Source of the DNA: Caballeronia sordidicola
Lineage (GTDB): Bacteria; Pseudomonadota; Gammaproteobacteria; Burkholderiales; Burkholderiaceae
Length of the DNA stretch: 64,000 nucleotides
Assembly: GCF_000729995.1 (NCBI RefSeq)
Contig: NZ_JNFG01000198.1
Location: forward strand, 44,249-108,248
Direction: 5' to 3'
Made by a program: the position numbers and the translations under genes. A model generated the notes under the pieces. It did not search any database. It was not told the origin of the DNA and was given only the letters and a program-made list of their open reading frames with translations. Numbering within the stretch: the stretch's first letter is position 1; every line of letters begins with the position of its first letter. Positions 25,833 through 34,210 of the stretch are shown here, piece after piece.

Positions 25833-27770
25833 ATGAGCACTGCTTACAAATCAAGTTTGAGGACCGCTCTCAAGGTGAGCTGCATCGTTCTCGCCAGCGC
25901 TATACCAGGACTGGTGAACGCGCAGGCCGGAGCTCTGCCGCTTGCAGGAGCGCCCATTTCCCCGTGCTACACCACGCCGTCGAGCGATTGCGGACCTGTT
26001 GCACCCTCTGCCGTCGCAAAAGTTGCTGCGTTGAGCACTAACGGCGCCAACGAAGAATACGGCTACGATTCGAACGGGACCTCAGGCGTCGGTGCGGGTT
26101 TGGTCGTTTCCGCAAATGGAGGCGGGTCCTCTGGCAGCACGTCGAGTGGTAATGGCGCGGGCAAAGGCGGCAGTTCGGGAACCAGCTCCGGCTCTTCAGG
26201 TAGTAGTTCGGGTGCTGGAGGCACCGCGGCCGGCGGCAACTCAAGTGGAGGAAGCGGGGGCACCGGCGGCGGAGTCGGCAACTCAAATGGTGGCGGCGTA
26301 GGGTCAGGCGGTAGTACGGGCGGTAGCAAGGGTGGCAGCACCGGCGGAAGCACGGGTGGAAGCACCGGTGGAAGCACCGGTGGAAGCATCGGTGGAAGCA
26401 CCGGTGGAAGCACCGGTGGAAGCACCGGTGGAAGCACCGGCGGCAGCACCGGTGGAAGCACGGGCGGAAGCACCGGCGGCAGCACGGGTGGTGATACGGG
26501 AAGCGGCTCGGGCCACGGCCACGGCCACGGCCACGGCCACGGCCATGGTCATGGTCATGGCGATGGTCATGGCGACGGTCACGGCGACGGTCACGGCGAT
26601 GGTCATGGCGACGGTCACGGCGATGGTCATGGCGACGGTCATGGCGATGGTCATGGCGACGGTCACGGCGATGGTCATGGCGATGGTCACGGCGACGGTC
26701 ACGGCAATGGCCACGGCGATGGTCATGGCGACGGTCATGGCGACGGTCATGGCGATGGCCACGGCGTCGGTCATGGCGATGGACACGGCGACGGTCATGG
26801 CGATGGACACGGCGACGGTCATGGCGATGGCCACGGCGACGGTCATGGCGATGGCCACGGCGTCGGTCATGGCGATGGACACGGCGATGGTCACGGCGAC
26901 GGTCATGGCGACGGTCATGGCGATGGCCACGGCGTCGGTCATGGCGATGGACACGGCGACGGTCATGGCGATGGTCACGGCGACGGTCATGGCGATGGTC
27001 ACGGCGACGGTCATGGCGATGGCCACGGCGACGGTCACGGCGACGGTCATGGCGACGGTCATGGCGATGGACACGGCGACGGTCATGGCGACGGTCATGG
27101 CGATGGACACGGCGACGGTCATGGCGTTGGCAACGGCGACGGTCATGGCGATGGTCACGGCGACGGTCATGGCGTTGGCAACGGCGACGGTCATGGCGAT
27201 GGTCATGGCGATGGTCATGGCGACGGTCATGGCGATGGACACGGCGACGGTCATGGCGTTGGCAACGGCGACGGTCATGGCGATGGTCACGGCGTCGGTC
27301 ATGGCGATGGCCACGGCGATGGCCACGGCGACGGTCACGGCGACGGTCACGGCGACGGTCATGGCGTTGGCAACGGCGATGGACACGGCGACGGTCATGG
27401 CGATGGCCACGGTGACGGTCATGGCGACGGTCACGGCGATGGCCACGGCGGCGGTCATGGCGTTGGCAACGGCGATGGACACGGCGACGGTCATGGCGTT
27501 GGCAACGGCGATGGTCATGGCGACGGTCATGGCGACGGTCATGGCGACGGTCATGGCGATGGCCACGGCGACGGTCATGGCGTTGGCAACGGCAGCGGTC
27601 ACGGCAGCGGTCACGGCGGCGGTTACGGCGGCGGTTACGGCGGCGGTTACGGCGGCGGTTACGGCGGCGGTCACGGCGGCGGTTACGGCGGCGGTCACGG
27701 CGGCGGAAACGGCGGTGGCAACGGCGGCGGCGGTGGCGGTGGCGGCAACGGTGGCGGCGGCGGTCACTGA
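25833..27770 (+). CDS. Secreted Gly-His-Gly-Asp repeat protein
   Basis: A 645-residue protein of no family I recognise. It starts at the ATG at 25833 (AGGAG upstream) with a clear signal peptide: a short basic head, a hydrophobic core, and a likely cut after VNAQA at about residue 32. Next come about 50 ordinary residues with two Cys, a Ser/Gly-rich linker, about 14 TGGS repeats (26307-26490), roughly 90 GHGD tetrapeptides (about 26512-27599, variants GHGV, GVGN, GHGN), and a tail of GGYGGGHG and GGN repeats. The DNA repeats with a 12-base period, yet Asp and His codons vary synonymously (gac/gat, cac/cat), which argues for selection on the protein. The alternation of His and Asp suggests metal binding or a pH-sensitive extracellular polymer; this is inference. 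Confidence 0.8.
   Translation: MSTAYKSSLRTALKVSCIVLASAIPGLVNAQAGALPLAGAPISPCYTTPSSDCGPVAPSAVAKVAALSTNGANEEYGYDSNGTSGVGAGLVVSANGGGSSGSTSSGNGAGKGGSSGTSSGSSGSSSGAGGTAAGGNSSGGSGGTGGGVGNSNGGGVGSGGSTGGSKGGSTGGSTGGSTGGSTGGSIGGSTGGSTGGSTGGSTGGSTGGSTGGSTGGSTGGDTGSGSGHGHGHGHGHGHGHGHGDGHGDGHGDGHGDGHGDGHGDGHGDGHGDGHGDGHGDGHGDGHGDGHGNGHGDGHGDGHGDGHGDGHGVGHGDGHGDGHGDGHGDGHGDGHGDGHGDGHGVGHGDGHGDGHGDGHGDGHGDGHGVGHGDGHGDGHGDGHGDGHGDGHGDGHGDGHGDGHGDGHGDGHGDGHGDGHGDGHGDGHGDGHGVGNGDGHGDGHGDGHGVGNGDGHGDGHGDGHGDGHGDGHGDGHGVGNGDGHGDGHGVGHGDGHGDGHGDGHGDGHGDGHGVGNGDGHGDGHGDGHGDGHGDGHGDGHGGGHGVGNGDGHGDGHGVGNGDGHGDGHGDGHGDGHGDGHGDGHGVGNGSGHGSGHGGGYGGGYGGGYGGGYGGGHGGGYGGGHGGGNGGGNGGGGGGGGNGGGGGH
26307..27767 (+). repeat. 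12-bp tandem repeat tract inside the secreted protein gene
   Basis: Two successive coding tracts with a 12-base period: TGGS units (ACCGGTGGAAGC-like, 26307-26490) and GHGD units (GGCGACGGTCAT-like, about 26512-27599), then a GGC-rich 12-base GGYG/GGHG tract to 27767. Long frames open on all strands here are low-complexity shadows. Such a tract is prone to length change by slippage or recombination. Confidence 0.92.
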
Positions 27771-28928
27771 AGCAGGCAACGCTTTGCGGGAACGAGAGGA
27801 CACGGCGACTACTACCGCTGTGTCCTCTCGGACCACGTTCCGTCGCTACCCTGCGGTTAGTCGAGCAGCATCGCGATTGCGTTATTTCGCTGGTGCTCGT
27901 CGACGGGAAATATTCACCCGGTGCACGTTGCTGCCTGGCACGTGGCACGTGCATTGATTCACTATCCCGCCGCTAAGTATCTTGCGACGCTGTAGCAGGG
28001 GTATCTCAGGCCACGGATTTTGACTTCGGGCGTTACCGCGCCAGAGGTTTGGGGCTCGCCGTTACGCCCATTCCCGGTATATGCGCATCGATCAGGACGA
28101 CCGATGCGCTATTTAGATCGCGTGGTGCAGTGTGTCCGCAATGCGTGCACATATGCACCCGTTGCGCGAGCGTCCTGGGCACAACTCCCAGCACGCAGCG
28201 CTGCGATGGCTTTAACTGGCGCCCGAACTCGACGCCGCAATGGTTGTCATCAACGCGTGCGGGGGGCAGCCATCCTTTGCCTCAGTCCCCAAAACACTCT
28301 TCCATCGTTACCCTAACTAAAAATATGGTTAGCCATGACGGTGATGCCGCATGCCGATTCTCCTACTGGCGGTGTATCGATTCGTCAAAATCGACGAGCG
28401 GGCACGTGTGGCTCAACAATAGCCATGCTCTCAAATTCCTCCGTATATTGACGGACGCGGCGGCGTCCCGTTTGTTCATCGCAATCCATTCTAGAAGCTG
28501 ACTGCACTCGATCCCGTTCGAATTCCGTTCCCGGAGACGGCGCACCACTTGGCCGACGAGACAAGGTGATACGCAGCCCAAGCCAAACGTAGAATTTTGT
28601 CTAGCCCAGACCAGTCGCTCTCAACGTTCGTTCTGAAGAGGAAGAGGAAGAGCAACACGAACACGAAGCCGCGCGCGCGAGCGCAGCGCTGCCATGACGT
28701 TGGGCAACTTGTCGCGATGCCTAAGCAGCGACTGCAAGAAAAAGACGACAGCGGATTCAACTCGAAGCCTGTCCGGCAAGGCTTGTGAGGTAAGCTATGT
28801 CGCCGTGGCGCGCCGGAGTATCGGGGTATGTCAGGGAACCAGGCAATAAGCTGTGTCTGATCGAATGCACTTATCCTAGTCTGCGCTACCACCATTTTCC
28901 GATATTCAACCGATAAGGAGAGTACTAG
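27771..28928. other. Gene-poor stretch
   Basis: About 1.1 kb after the repeat protein. Frames at 28049-28501 (with a CPQCVHICTRC cluster) and 28491-28949 (minus) are open, but none has a recognised domain, a good ribosome binding site or a consistent coding bias. The first 100 bases carry the inverted segment CCGTGTCCTCTC / GAGAGGACACGG (27794-27805 and 27820-27831), a likely terminator of the repeat-protein gene. Confidence 0.45.
27794..27831 (+). terminator. Candidate terminator of the repeat-protein gene
   Basis: GAGAGGACACGG (27794-27805) and CCGTGTCCTCTC (27820-27831) form a perfect 12-bp stem with a 14-base loop, 24 bases after the stop codon. There is no T-run, so the type of terminator is uncertain. 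Confidence 0.55.
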
Positions 28929-29039
28929 ATGTTCAGCTTTTTCACGCACGCCGCATGCTTTTTTATCGGCGTGCTCTTCGGCGTCTTCGTGTGCGCTTTA
29001 TGCGTGGCCCGAGCCCGGACGCCGGGCAACGACAGGTAA
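28929..29039 (+). CDS. Small hydrophobic protein, 36 residues
   Basis: A short gene with a strong start: AAGGAG at 28915-28920, then ATG at 28929. It encodes one hydrophobic helix (FFIGVLFGVFVCALCVA) followed by a short basic tail, ARARTPGNDR. The form recalls tiny phage-borne membrane proteins of the DUF3789 type (GxFxGxxFGVFxMCLC), but the match is by eye only. It stands alone in a gene-poor stretch, so it may be a leftover of a mobile element or a small regulatory membrane protein. Confidence 0.5.
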   Translation: MFSFFTHAACFFIGVLFGVFVCALCVARARTPGNDR

Positions 29040-29767
29040 GTCGGCGCCGCAAAATTCAGCACGCGAACCCAGACGAAGCTGTCGTTGCTGTAGGGAACAA
29101 CGAGGGGGCATGCTCGAAGGGTTAGAACGCGGTAACAAAGAGAGCGGCTCGCATCCAGGTGCCCACTATCCACACAGCCATGCAGAAAAAAAATGCCGCT
29201 ACCAGCGTCAGGCGAACAATCGCACGCAGCAGCCGGCGCGATCCCGATCTATAGCCCAAGCGTTGAAAACCATGCGCGTACAACACCGCTTACCGCACGT
29301 CACCGCGTTTACTCCTCGAGCTTGCCGGGACTTTGCTTCACCTGTCCGATGATCGGTTCGACCGCCCGGCGTCGCTTTTATCGTCGCTGCTGAGTTAGCT
29401 GGCGTTTTATGTTTCACGCAGCAAATCAGCTGTAAATGGATCAACTGCAAACCCGGCGACAAAGCGAACCAATTTAACGGACCTCCTTCCCGGAAAGTTC
29501 GAAGTCAGAGAACTCAAAGAATCAAGGTCGCTTGCTCGATCTAACCACGTGCTCCCGCCAAGAGCGCTTGAACGTCAAATACCTCAGACAATTAAAGCAA
29601 GGCGAGATCTATCGGCGTTCTGACGCGCTTCGAAACGTTAGACAAGCGCTCTTGTGGGCGTGATACCGGCACGCAATATCCCGGTAATTTCCTGCTTTTT
29701 ACGTTCACTCGCCCGGCACACTACAATCTAGACCGCCGATGTCCTTCGTTTCATCCTGCCGACTGTC
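29040..29767. other. Gene-poor stretch before the DUF2242 gene
   Basis: About 730 bases. Open frames are short and unsupported on both strands. The last 100 bases presumably hold the promoter of the DUF2242 lipoprotein gene; I see no clear operator or terminator. Confidence 0.35.
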
Positions 29768-30559
29768 ATGCACATCCTGTTTGCCCGCCCGATTTCCCGT
29801 CTTTCGCTCGCCCTGCCCCTGCTGATCCTCGCCGCGTGTGGCGGCAAAGCAGCGCCCACGCCCAGCTACCAGGCGGAAATGTTCTCGACGGGAGCCAGTC
29901 CGTTCGCCCGCAACTACGACGCCACCAGCCAGGAAACGTGCGAAGCCTCACGCCGGGCGTTGCTAAGCCAGGGTTACATGACGACGATGACCCAGCCGGA
30001 TAGCATCGACGCCACGAAGAACTTCCAGCCGTCGGCCGATACGCACGTGGTGGTGTCGTTTCATGTGGTCTGCACGGCGGGCGAGAACGCCACCAATACG
30101 AGCATCGCGTACGTGAACGCCGTGCAGGACGGCTATACGCTGAAGAAAAGCGACACGTCGGCGAGCGTGGGATTGAGCGTGCTCGGCTCGCTCTCGCTGC
30201 CGATCCGCTCGAACAGCGATTCGATGGTGAAGATTTCCAGCGAAACCGTGCCGGCAGGCAAGTTCTACGAGCGCTTTTTTAGTCTGGTCGACCATTATTT
30301 GAAAACCGTGCCGCGCAGTTCGCCCATTCCCGGCGAGAGCGTCAGCAGCCAGGCCCTCCCGCCGTCGCTGATCCTGAATTCGCCGGACCTCACGCCCATA
30401 CCTATCGTCGTGCAGACGCCGGCCGCGAGTTCAGCCGCTCGCGCAGAGTTGAACAGCGGCGCCGCTAATGCTGCACGAGCGGCGAGCGCTGTTTCAGCCG
30501 CCAGCGCCACGGGTGTGACAGCGGCTACGCCGGCTTCCGCGCCGGCGGCCGCGCCTTAA
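29768..30559 (+). CDS. DUF2242 family lipoprotein
   Basis: A 263-residue envelope protein. The N-terminus is a lipoprotein signal: hydrophobic core followed by the lipobox LAAC, with Cys at residue 24 as the probable lipidation site. The core (residues about 35-180) has the DUF2242 pattern, including MFSTGASPFARNYDA, CEASRRALLSQGY and the segment DSMVKISSETVPAGKFYERFF. The C-terminal 60 residues are Ala/Pro/Ser-rich and probably disordered. It converges on the 3HB-oligomer hydrolase gene. Function of the family is unknown. Confidence 0.85.
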   Translation: MHILFARPISRLSLALPLLILAACGGKAAPTPSYQAEMFSTGASPFARNYDATSQETCEASRRALLSQGYMTTMTQPDSIDATKNFQPSADTHVVVSFHVVCTAGENATNTSIAYVNAVQDGYTLKKSDTSASVGLSVLGSLSLPIRSNSDSMVKISSETVPAGKFYERFFSLVDHYLKTVPRSSPIPGESVSSQALPPSLILNSPDLTPIPIVVQTPAASSAARAELNSGAANAARAASAVSAASATGVTAATPASAPAAAP

Positions 30560-30624
30560 GCGCTTCCAGCCGGTGCGTTCGTTCATGCTGTAGCCAATTG
30601 CGCAGCGGTCGCTGCCACACAATC

Positions 30625-30698
30625 AATCGAAGATCGCGGCGGGCGACGCCCCAACGGCCGCCCATTCAGCGGCCGTGCCTCGACTAATCGAAGATCGC
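30625..30698. repeat. Direct repeat and hairpin between convergent genes
   Basis: AATCGAAGATCGC occurs at 30625-30637 and again at 30686-30698. Between the copies is a perfect 8-bp hairpin, ACGGCCGC (30654-30661) with GCGGCCGT (30669-30676). It may end transcription from both convergent genes; there is no T-run. Confidence 0.5.
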
Positions 30699-30752
30699 AC
30701 CCGTCCGATACCCTCGCCGGCCAGCCTTTGATCGGCGAGATCAAGACTTCCT

Positions 30753-32861
30753 TCAATTCGGCACATTCACCCTGCCTCCGCCGAACGTGATCGCATTCGC
30801 CCCGGGCGACGCCAATATCGCCGGTAAATTGTTCACCGATAAAGCCGGCGCCGCCCCCGCCGTACCGCCCCGCGGCACCGTGTGCACGACCTGCGACGGC
30901 GGCAAAGGCGCCCCGCTCTTCAAATGCGCCCACATCAGGTTCAGCGCCTGAAGGTTGTAGTACTGCAGCGGCACGAAGCGGTTATCGAAGCCCGCGACGC
31001 TCAGGAACGCGTCGAAATGCTGGCCGTTCGTCACCTCGTAAAACGACAAATTGCTTGCATTGCCCTCGGCGAGCTTGTTCATCGCGGCGTACGGGCGCGA
31101 CGCGTGGTTGATCGGCACGAGCGTGTCCGAACGCCCCTGCACGATAATCGCCGGCTTCCCGTGCAGATTGGCATTCACCCGGATCGCATTGACACTCGCG
31201 GTCATCCGCGCGTCGCCGTTGGTCCACAAACCTCGCAGGCAAAACGCGCCGGTGAAACTGGCGTCGGCGGTAGCGAAGCGATGGTCCGCCGCGCCCGAAT
31301 TCCCCGCGTTGTAGACAAGGTTGATGCCATTGGTCGGCGGCACGCCATTGCCATTGCCGAACACGGTCAGCATCGGAGAAACCACCGGGCTGACTCCTGC
31401 TGCACCTGTCACGGCATTGGTCGTGCCGAAACTGAAGTTGCAGAGGTTATCGCCGACGCTCGACTGCGTGTACGCATTGGCGTACGTCACGGCGACCGCG
31501 GGCACGGCCTGCGAATCCCACATCGGCGCCTGCAGGAAGTCGGAGTCCGTCTGATAACCGGCCTGATGCAGCAAGGCGAGGGCATTGGTGGCCTGGCTGA
31601 CGACGTCGCCCCCGGAAATTACGCCGTTCACCGCCAGCGACGCGCAGCGCGCCGCTCGGATCGACGCGGTCGTGGTCAAAGTCAACGCCGAGAGATACGG
31701 TGCGCCCGCTGCGGCCGGCGCCAACGCTGCGCAAGGCTGCAGCAAGTTGGCGAGCGTCATGTAGTCGGCGAGCGGCCGGCCGAACGATGCCACCGCCAGG
31801 CCGCCCTGCCTCACCGACACCTGCGAAGGCACGTTCAGGTTGATCTGCGGCTCGCCCACGACCACCGCCGTGATCCATCCCTGTGTGTCCTGCTCGGCGG
31901 CCGCGAGCGACGCGCCGCCGCCATTGCTCACCGACGCCGCGATGGTCGTCACATCGCCGCGCTTATAGCGGATCTGGCGCGTGCTGCCGTTCAGCGTTCC
32001 GTAGCTATCGTTGAGCGCCCAATACGCGAACTGGATCGCCTGCAGCGTATTCGTACCCCAGTTTTTCTCCGGATTCTGCTGCGAGTGGGCGTGCTTGAAC
32101 GCGTAGCGATTCGGGAATTGCGCGTTGAACGTAGCGAGATTGGTGCTGCCGAGGTTCGCCGTGAACACGCTGGTCTTGCCGGCAGCGACGGCGTTGAGCG
32201 ACGTACCGTCGATGAGCGTAATCGTGTTCGTCGCCAGTTCGTGTGCGCCGTTGCCCGTGCCTTTATCGGTGTAAGCGACCGCGCAGCCGCGCTTCAAGCC
32301 CCATTCCCCCGCCGCCGATATCGCCCCGTACACGCCGCGCGACCCGGACGAAGTGGCGGTGACAATGCACGGCTGGTCGGGATTGAAACTCGCCGGGATC
32401 TGCACGAGCAGACTCACGTTGAGCGTGCCGCTGCCGTCGTCGGCGAACGCCAGATATTCCTTTCCGGCGATCATCCCCTCGCCGAGCGTGTCGTTGCCGT
32501 TCAGGTCGACATTCGGCCCCCAGAAGCGCCCGTAGCCGCCATTGGCGGACATATCAACGAGCGCGCGATAGTTCGAGTAGATCGCGAGGCGGCGCAATTC
32601 AGCGGCGCTCGGCGAGGCTGAATTGGCGATGGCCGGCGGCGTTGCCGATGCCAGCCCGTCCTTGCCCAGCCCCGCTGTCAGCAGGTCGTCGGTCGTGCCG
32701 TCGTAGGTTTGCGTGCGCACGCCGCCGGAGATGAAGGTCGGCAGGGCATTGTTCTGAGAACCGTTGCCGTTGTTATTCCCGTCATCGTCGCCGTGACAGG
32801 CCGCCAGGCCGAACGCCGCCATTGCCAGGGCAAGCGCCGCGGCTCCCGGAAATCGTTTCAT
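30753..32861 (-). CDS. D-(-)-3-hydroxybutyrate oligomer hydrolase (lipoprotein or secreted)
   Basis: Cleaves 3-hydroxybutyrate dimers and oligomers produced during polyhydroxybutyrate breakdown. The 702-residue protein begins at the ATG at 32861 (GGAGAG upstream) with a signal peptide ending in the lipobox LAAC, followed by an Asn/Gly/Asp-rich linker. Family landmarks include GGYGRFWGPNVDLNG, TATSSGSRGVYGAISAAGEWGLKRGCAVAYTDKG, the serine-nucleophile region ASVSNGGGAS, and QGRSDTLVPINHASRPY near the C-terminus, which should contribute the catalytic Asp, with NGQHFDAFL supplying the His. Length and order match the 3HBOH family. The annotation ties the host to PHB metabolism, common in Burkholderiaceae. 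It is convergent with the DUF2242 gene. Confidence 0.9.
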   Translation of the reverse strand: MKRFPGAAALALAMAAFGLAACHGDDDGNNNGNGSQNNALPTFISGGVRTQTYDGTTDDLLTAGLGKDGLASATPPAIANSASPSAAELRRLAIYSNYRALVDMSANGGYGRFWGPNVDLNGNDTLGEGMIAGKEYLAFADDGSGTLNVSLLVQIPASFNPDQPCIVTATSSGSRGVYGAISAAGEWGLKRGCAVAYTDKGTGNGAHELATNTITLIDGTSLNAVAAGKTSVFTANLGSTNLATFNAQFPNRYAFKHAHSQQNPEKNWGTNTLQAIQFAYWALNDSYGTLNGSTRQIRYKRGDVTTIAASVSNGGGASLAAAEQDTQGWITAVVVGEPQINLNVPSQVSVRQGGLAVASFGRPLADYMTLANLLQPCAALAPAAAGAPYLSALTLTTTASIRAARCASLAVNGVISGGDVVSQATNALALLHQAGYQTDSDFLQAPMWDSQAVPAVAVTYANAYTQSSVGDNLCNFSFGTTNAVTGAAGVSPVVSPMLTVFGNGNGVPPTNGINLVYNAGNSGAADHRFATADASFTGAFCLRGLWTNGDARMTASVNAIRVNANLHGKPAIIVQGRSDTLVPINHASRPYAAMNKLAEGNASNLSFYEVTNGQHFDAFLSVAGFDNRFVPLQYYNLQALNLMWAHLKSGAPLPPSQVVHTVPRGGTAGAAPALSVNNLPAILASPGANAITFGGGRVNVPN

Positions 32862-32967
32862 CGTCGCTCTCCAGTACGTTGTTTTTATCCGGCGTACTTC
32901 TTTCGATTCGATGCAAGCAAGCAGCCCGCTCCTGCTCTCAACCAGGAAGCTCGAGCCCATAACGCAT

Positions 32968-33000
32968 AACGGGTTCCGGTGCGAAGCACCGGAACCCGTT
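32968..33000. terminator. Perfect 15-bp hairpin
   Basis: AACGGGTTCCGGTGC (32968-32982), loop GAA, and its exact complement (32986-33000). It lies about 80 bases after the stop of the minus-strand BON gene and upstream of the 3HB-oligomer hydrolase gene, so it probably separates their transcripts. The flanks are only weakly T-rich. Confidence 0.7.
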
Positions 33001-33081
33001 ATTTAAACCACTGGACAAAACCACGTCGCACGCTGCAAAAACACTGCAACGACGCGCCGCAGTCCAGGGCTCAGGGAAATA

Positions 33082-33441
33082 TCAGCCTCCACCACCGTTC
33101 GGTACAGCCAGCGTGAGCTTGTTCGACACGGAGGTCACACCGCTCACGCCCTTCGCCACTTCCTCGGCCTTCGGAATCTGCGCGCCGTCAGGCACCGTAC
33201 CCGTCAGCACGACTGCACCGGCACGTGCGCGTACGAAGATGTTCGACACGTCGATGCCCTGTGCCTTACTCAATGCACGCCGCACATCAAGGCCGAGCTT
33301 GCGGTTGACCTTCTTGGTGGTCTTGGCCGACGGAGCTGCGTCAGTCGTGGCCATGGCATCACTTGATTGAGCATAGGCGCTCGACGCCACTGCGACGCAC
33401 ACCACGACGCTCAGCGCCTTCAACATATCGACTACTTTCAT
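33082..33441 (-). CDS. BON-domain periplasmic protein (OsmY-like)
   Basis: A 119-residue exported protein. The start at 33441 has GGAGAAG upstream and gives a signal peptide cut after AYAQ. One BON domain follows: VRRALSKAQGIDVSNIFVRARAGAVVLTGTVPD... and a C-terminal VTSVSNKLTL, ending in Gly residues. BON domains bind membranes or envelope components and are often stress-induced. A longer frame upstream to 33714 has no domain and no ribosome binding site. Confidence 0.85.
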   Translation of the reverse strand: MKVVDMLKALSVVVCVAVASSAYAQSSDAMATTDAAPSAKTTKKVNRKLGLDVRRALSKAQGIDVSNIFVRARAGAVVLTGTVPDGAQIPKAEEVAKGVSGVTSVSNKLTLAVPNGGGG

Positions 33442-34210
33442 GACTTCTCCTTTTGTTTCGCTTTGGACTTCGCAAAGTGTTGCTCTAGTGCTTCTTTTGG
33501 ACCGCATCAACCCAGCGGCTCGGCTACGACATCTTGCGGTCTGTGTACCACCGACGAGCAAACGATCGACGCACATACGATACAAACAGACCGCCGATGC
33601 TGGCGACACGGTGTTGCGAGAGACTGGCGAAAAAAACAAATGTCCGGCCGTTCTTATACGGGTGTCATGACCGCTGGCACAAGGACAAAAACAAGGACAA
33701 AAGCTGCTGCACATCCTACGACGCGGCCGGTTCTGCTCGGAGCAACGCTCCGAATGCCGGTTTGGCGGCGCGGATGCTGGTTATACGGCGGCGAACGTCA
33801 ATTTAATCCAGCCTCGCGAGAAGCGCAAAGCATTTAACACGATGAAGTGCACACTCGGCCGTACTTATCCATATTGCCATACCGCCTTAGGGCCTGCCCG
33901 TGATCCAACGGCACGGGCGATCCTGTACCATCGGCGAAAATTGCAACAGAGCGCGAGCGTTGAATGTAACAGCAGACGTTTCAACGTATTAGCACAGGCA
34001 TATTTCACTGCCGCGACTGAATAAAAGGCTTAACGCGTGGAATGGGAGGTATTTAGCCATCGCTGGTTTGTATAGTGAATGAGTGGATACGAGGGTTTTC
34101 CCTTTCCTGCTTCTCGCTTATACCCACTCATACCCGTTCATACCCGTTTATAAATCCGCTGCTTTTACGGTTTTGCGTCAACGCAGGTCCCCGCTCCATC
34201 GAACCCGACA
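33442..34210. other. Divergent intergenic region with 10-bp tandem repeats near its end
   Basis: About 770 bases between the BON gene and the TAXI receptor gene. No gene is convincing. The last 140 bases carry an inverted repeat and three 10-base tandem units, listed separately. It must hold the promoters of both divergent genes. Confidence 0.45.
34079..34150 (+). repeat. Inverted repeat joined to three 10-bp direct repeats
   Basis: ATGAGTGGATA (34079-34089) is an inverted near-copy of TACCCACTCAT (34121-34131). The second arm starts a run of three 10-base units, tacccactca, tacccgttca, tacccgttta (34121-34150), ending 60 bases before the TAXI start. This could be an operator array or a hairpin in the leader. 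Confidence 0.5.

Noticed and set aside
26512..27599. Possible CRISPR array
   Set aside because: The repeats are 12 bases, contiguous, in frame and without spacers, so this is a coding tandem repeat.
26038..27957. Three long frames (510-638 codons) on other frames of the repeat tract
   Set aside because: They are low-complexity shadows (Arg/His or Ala/Met/Thr strings) of the 12-base repeat, without ribosome binding sites.
30882..32621. A 579-codon + strand frame over the 3HB-oligomer hydrolase gene
   Set aside because: It is antisense to a clearly recognised gene and is rich in Arg/His with no domain.
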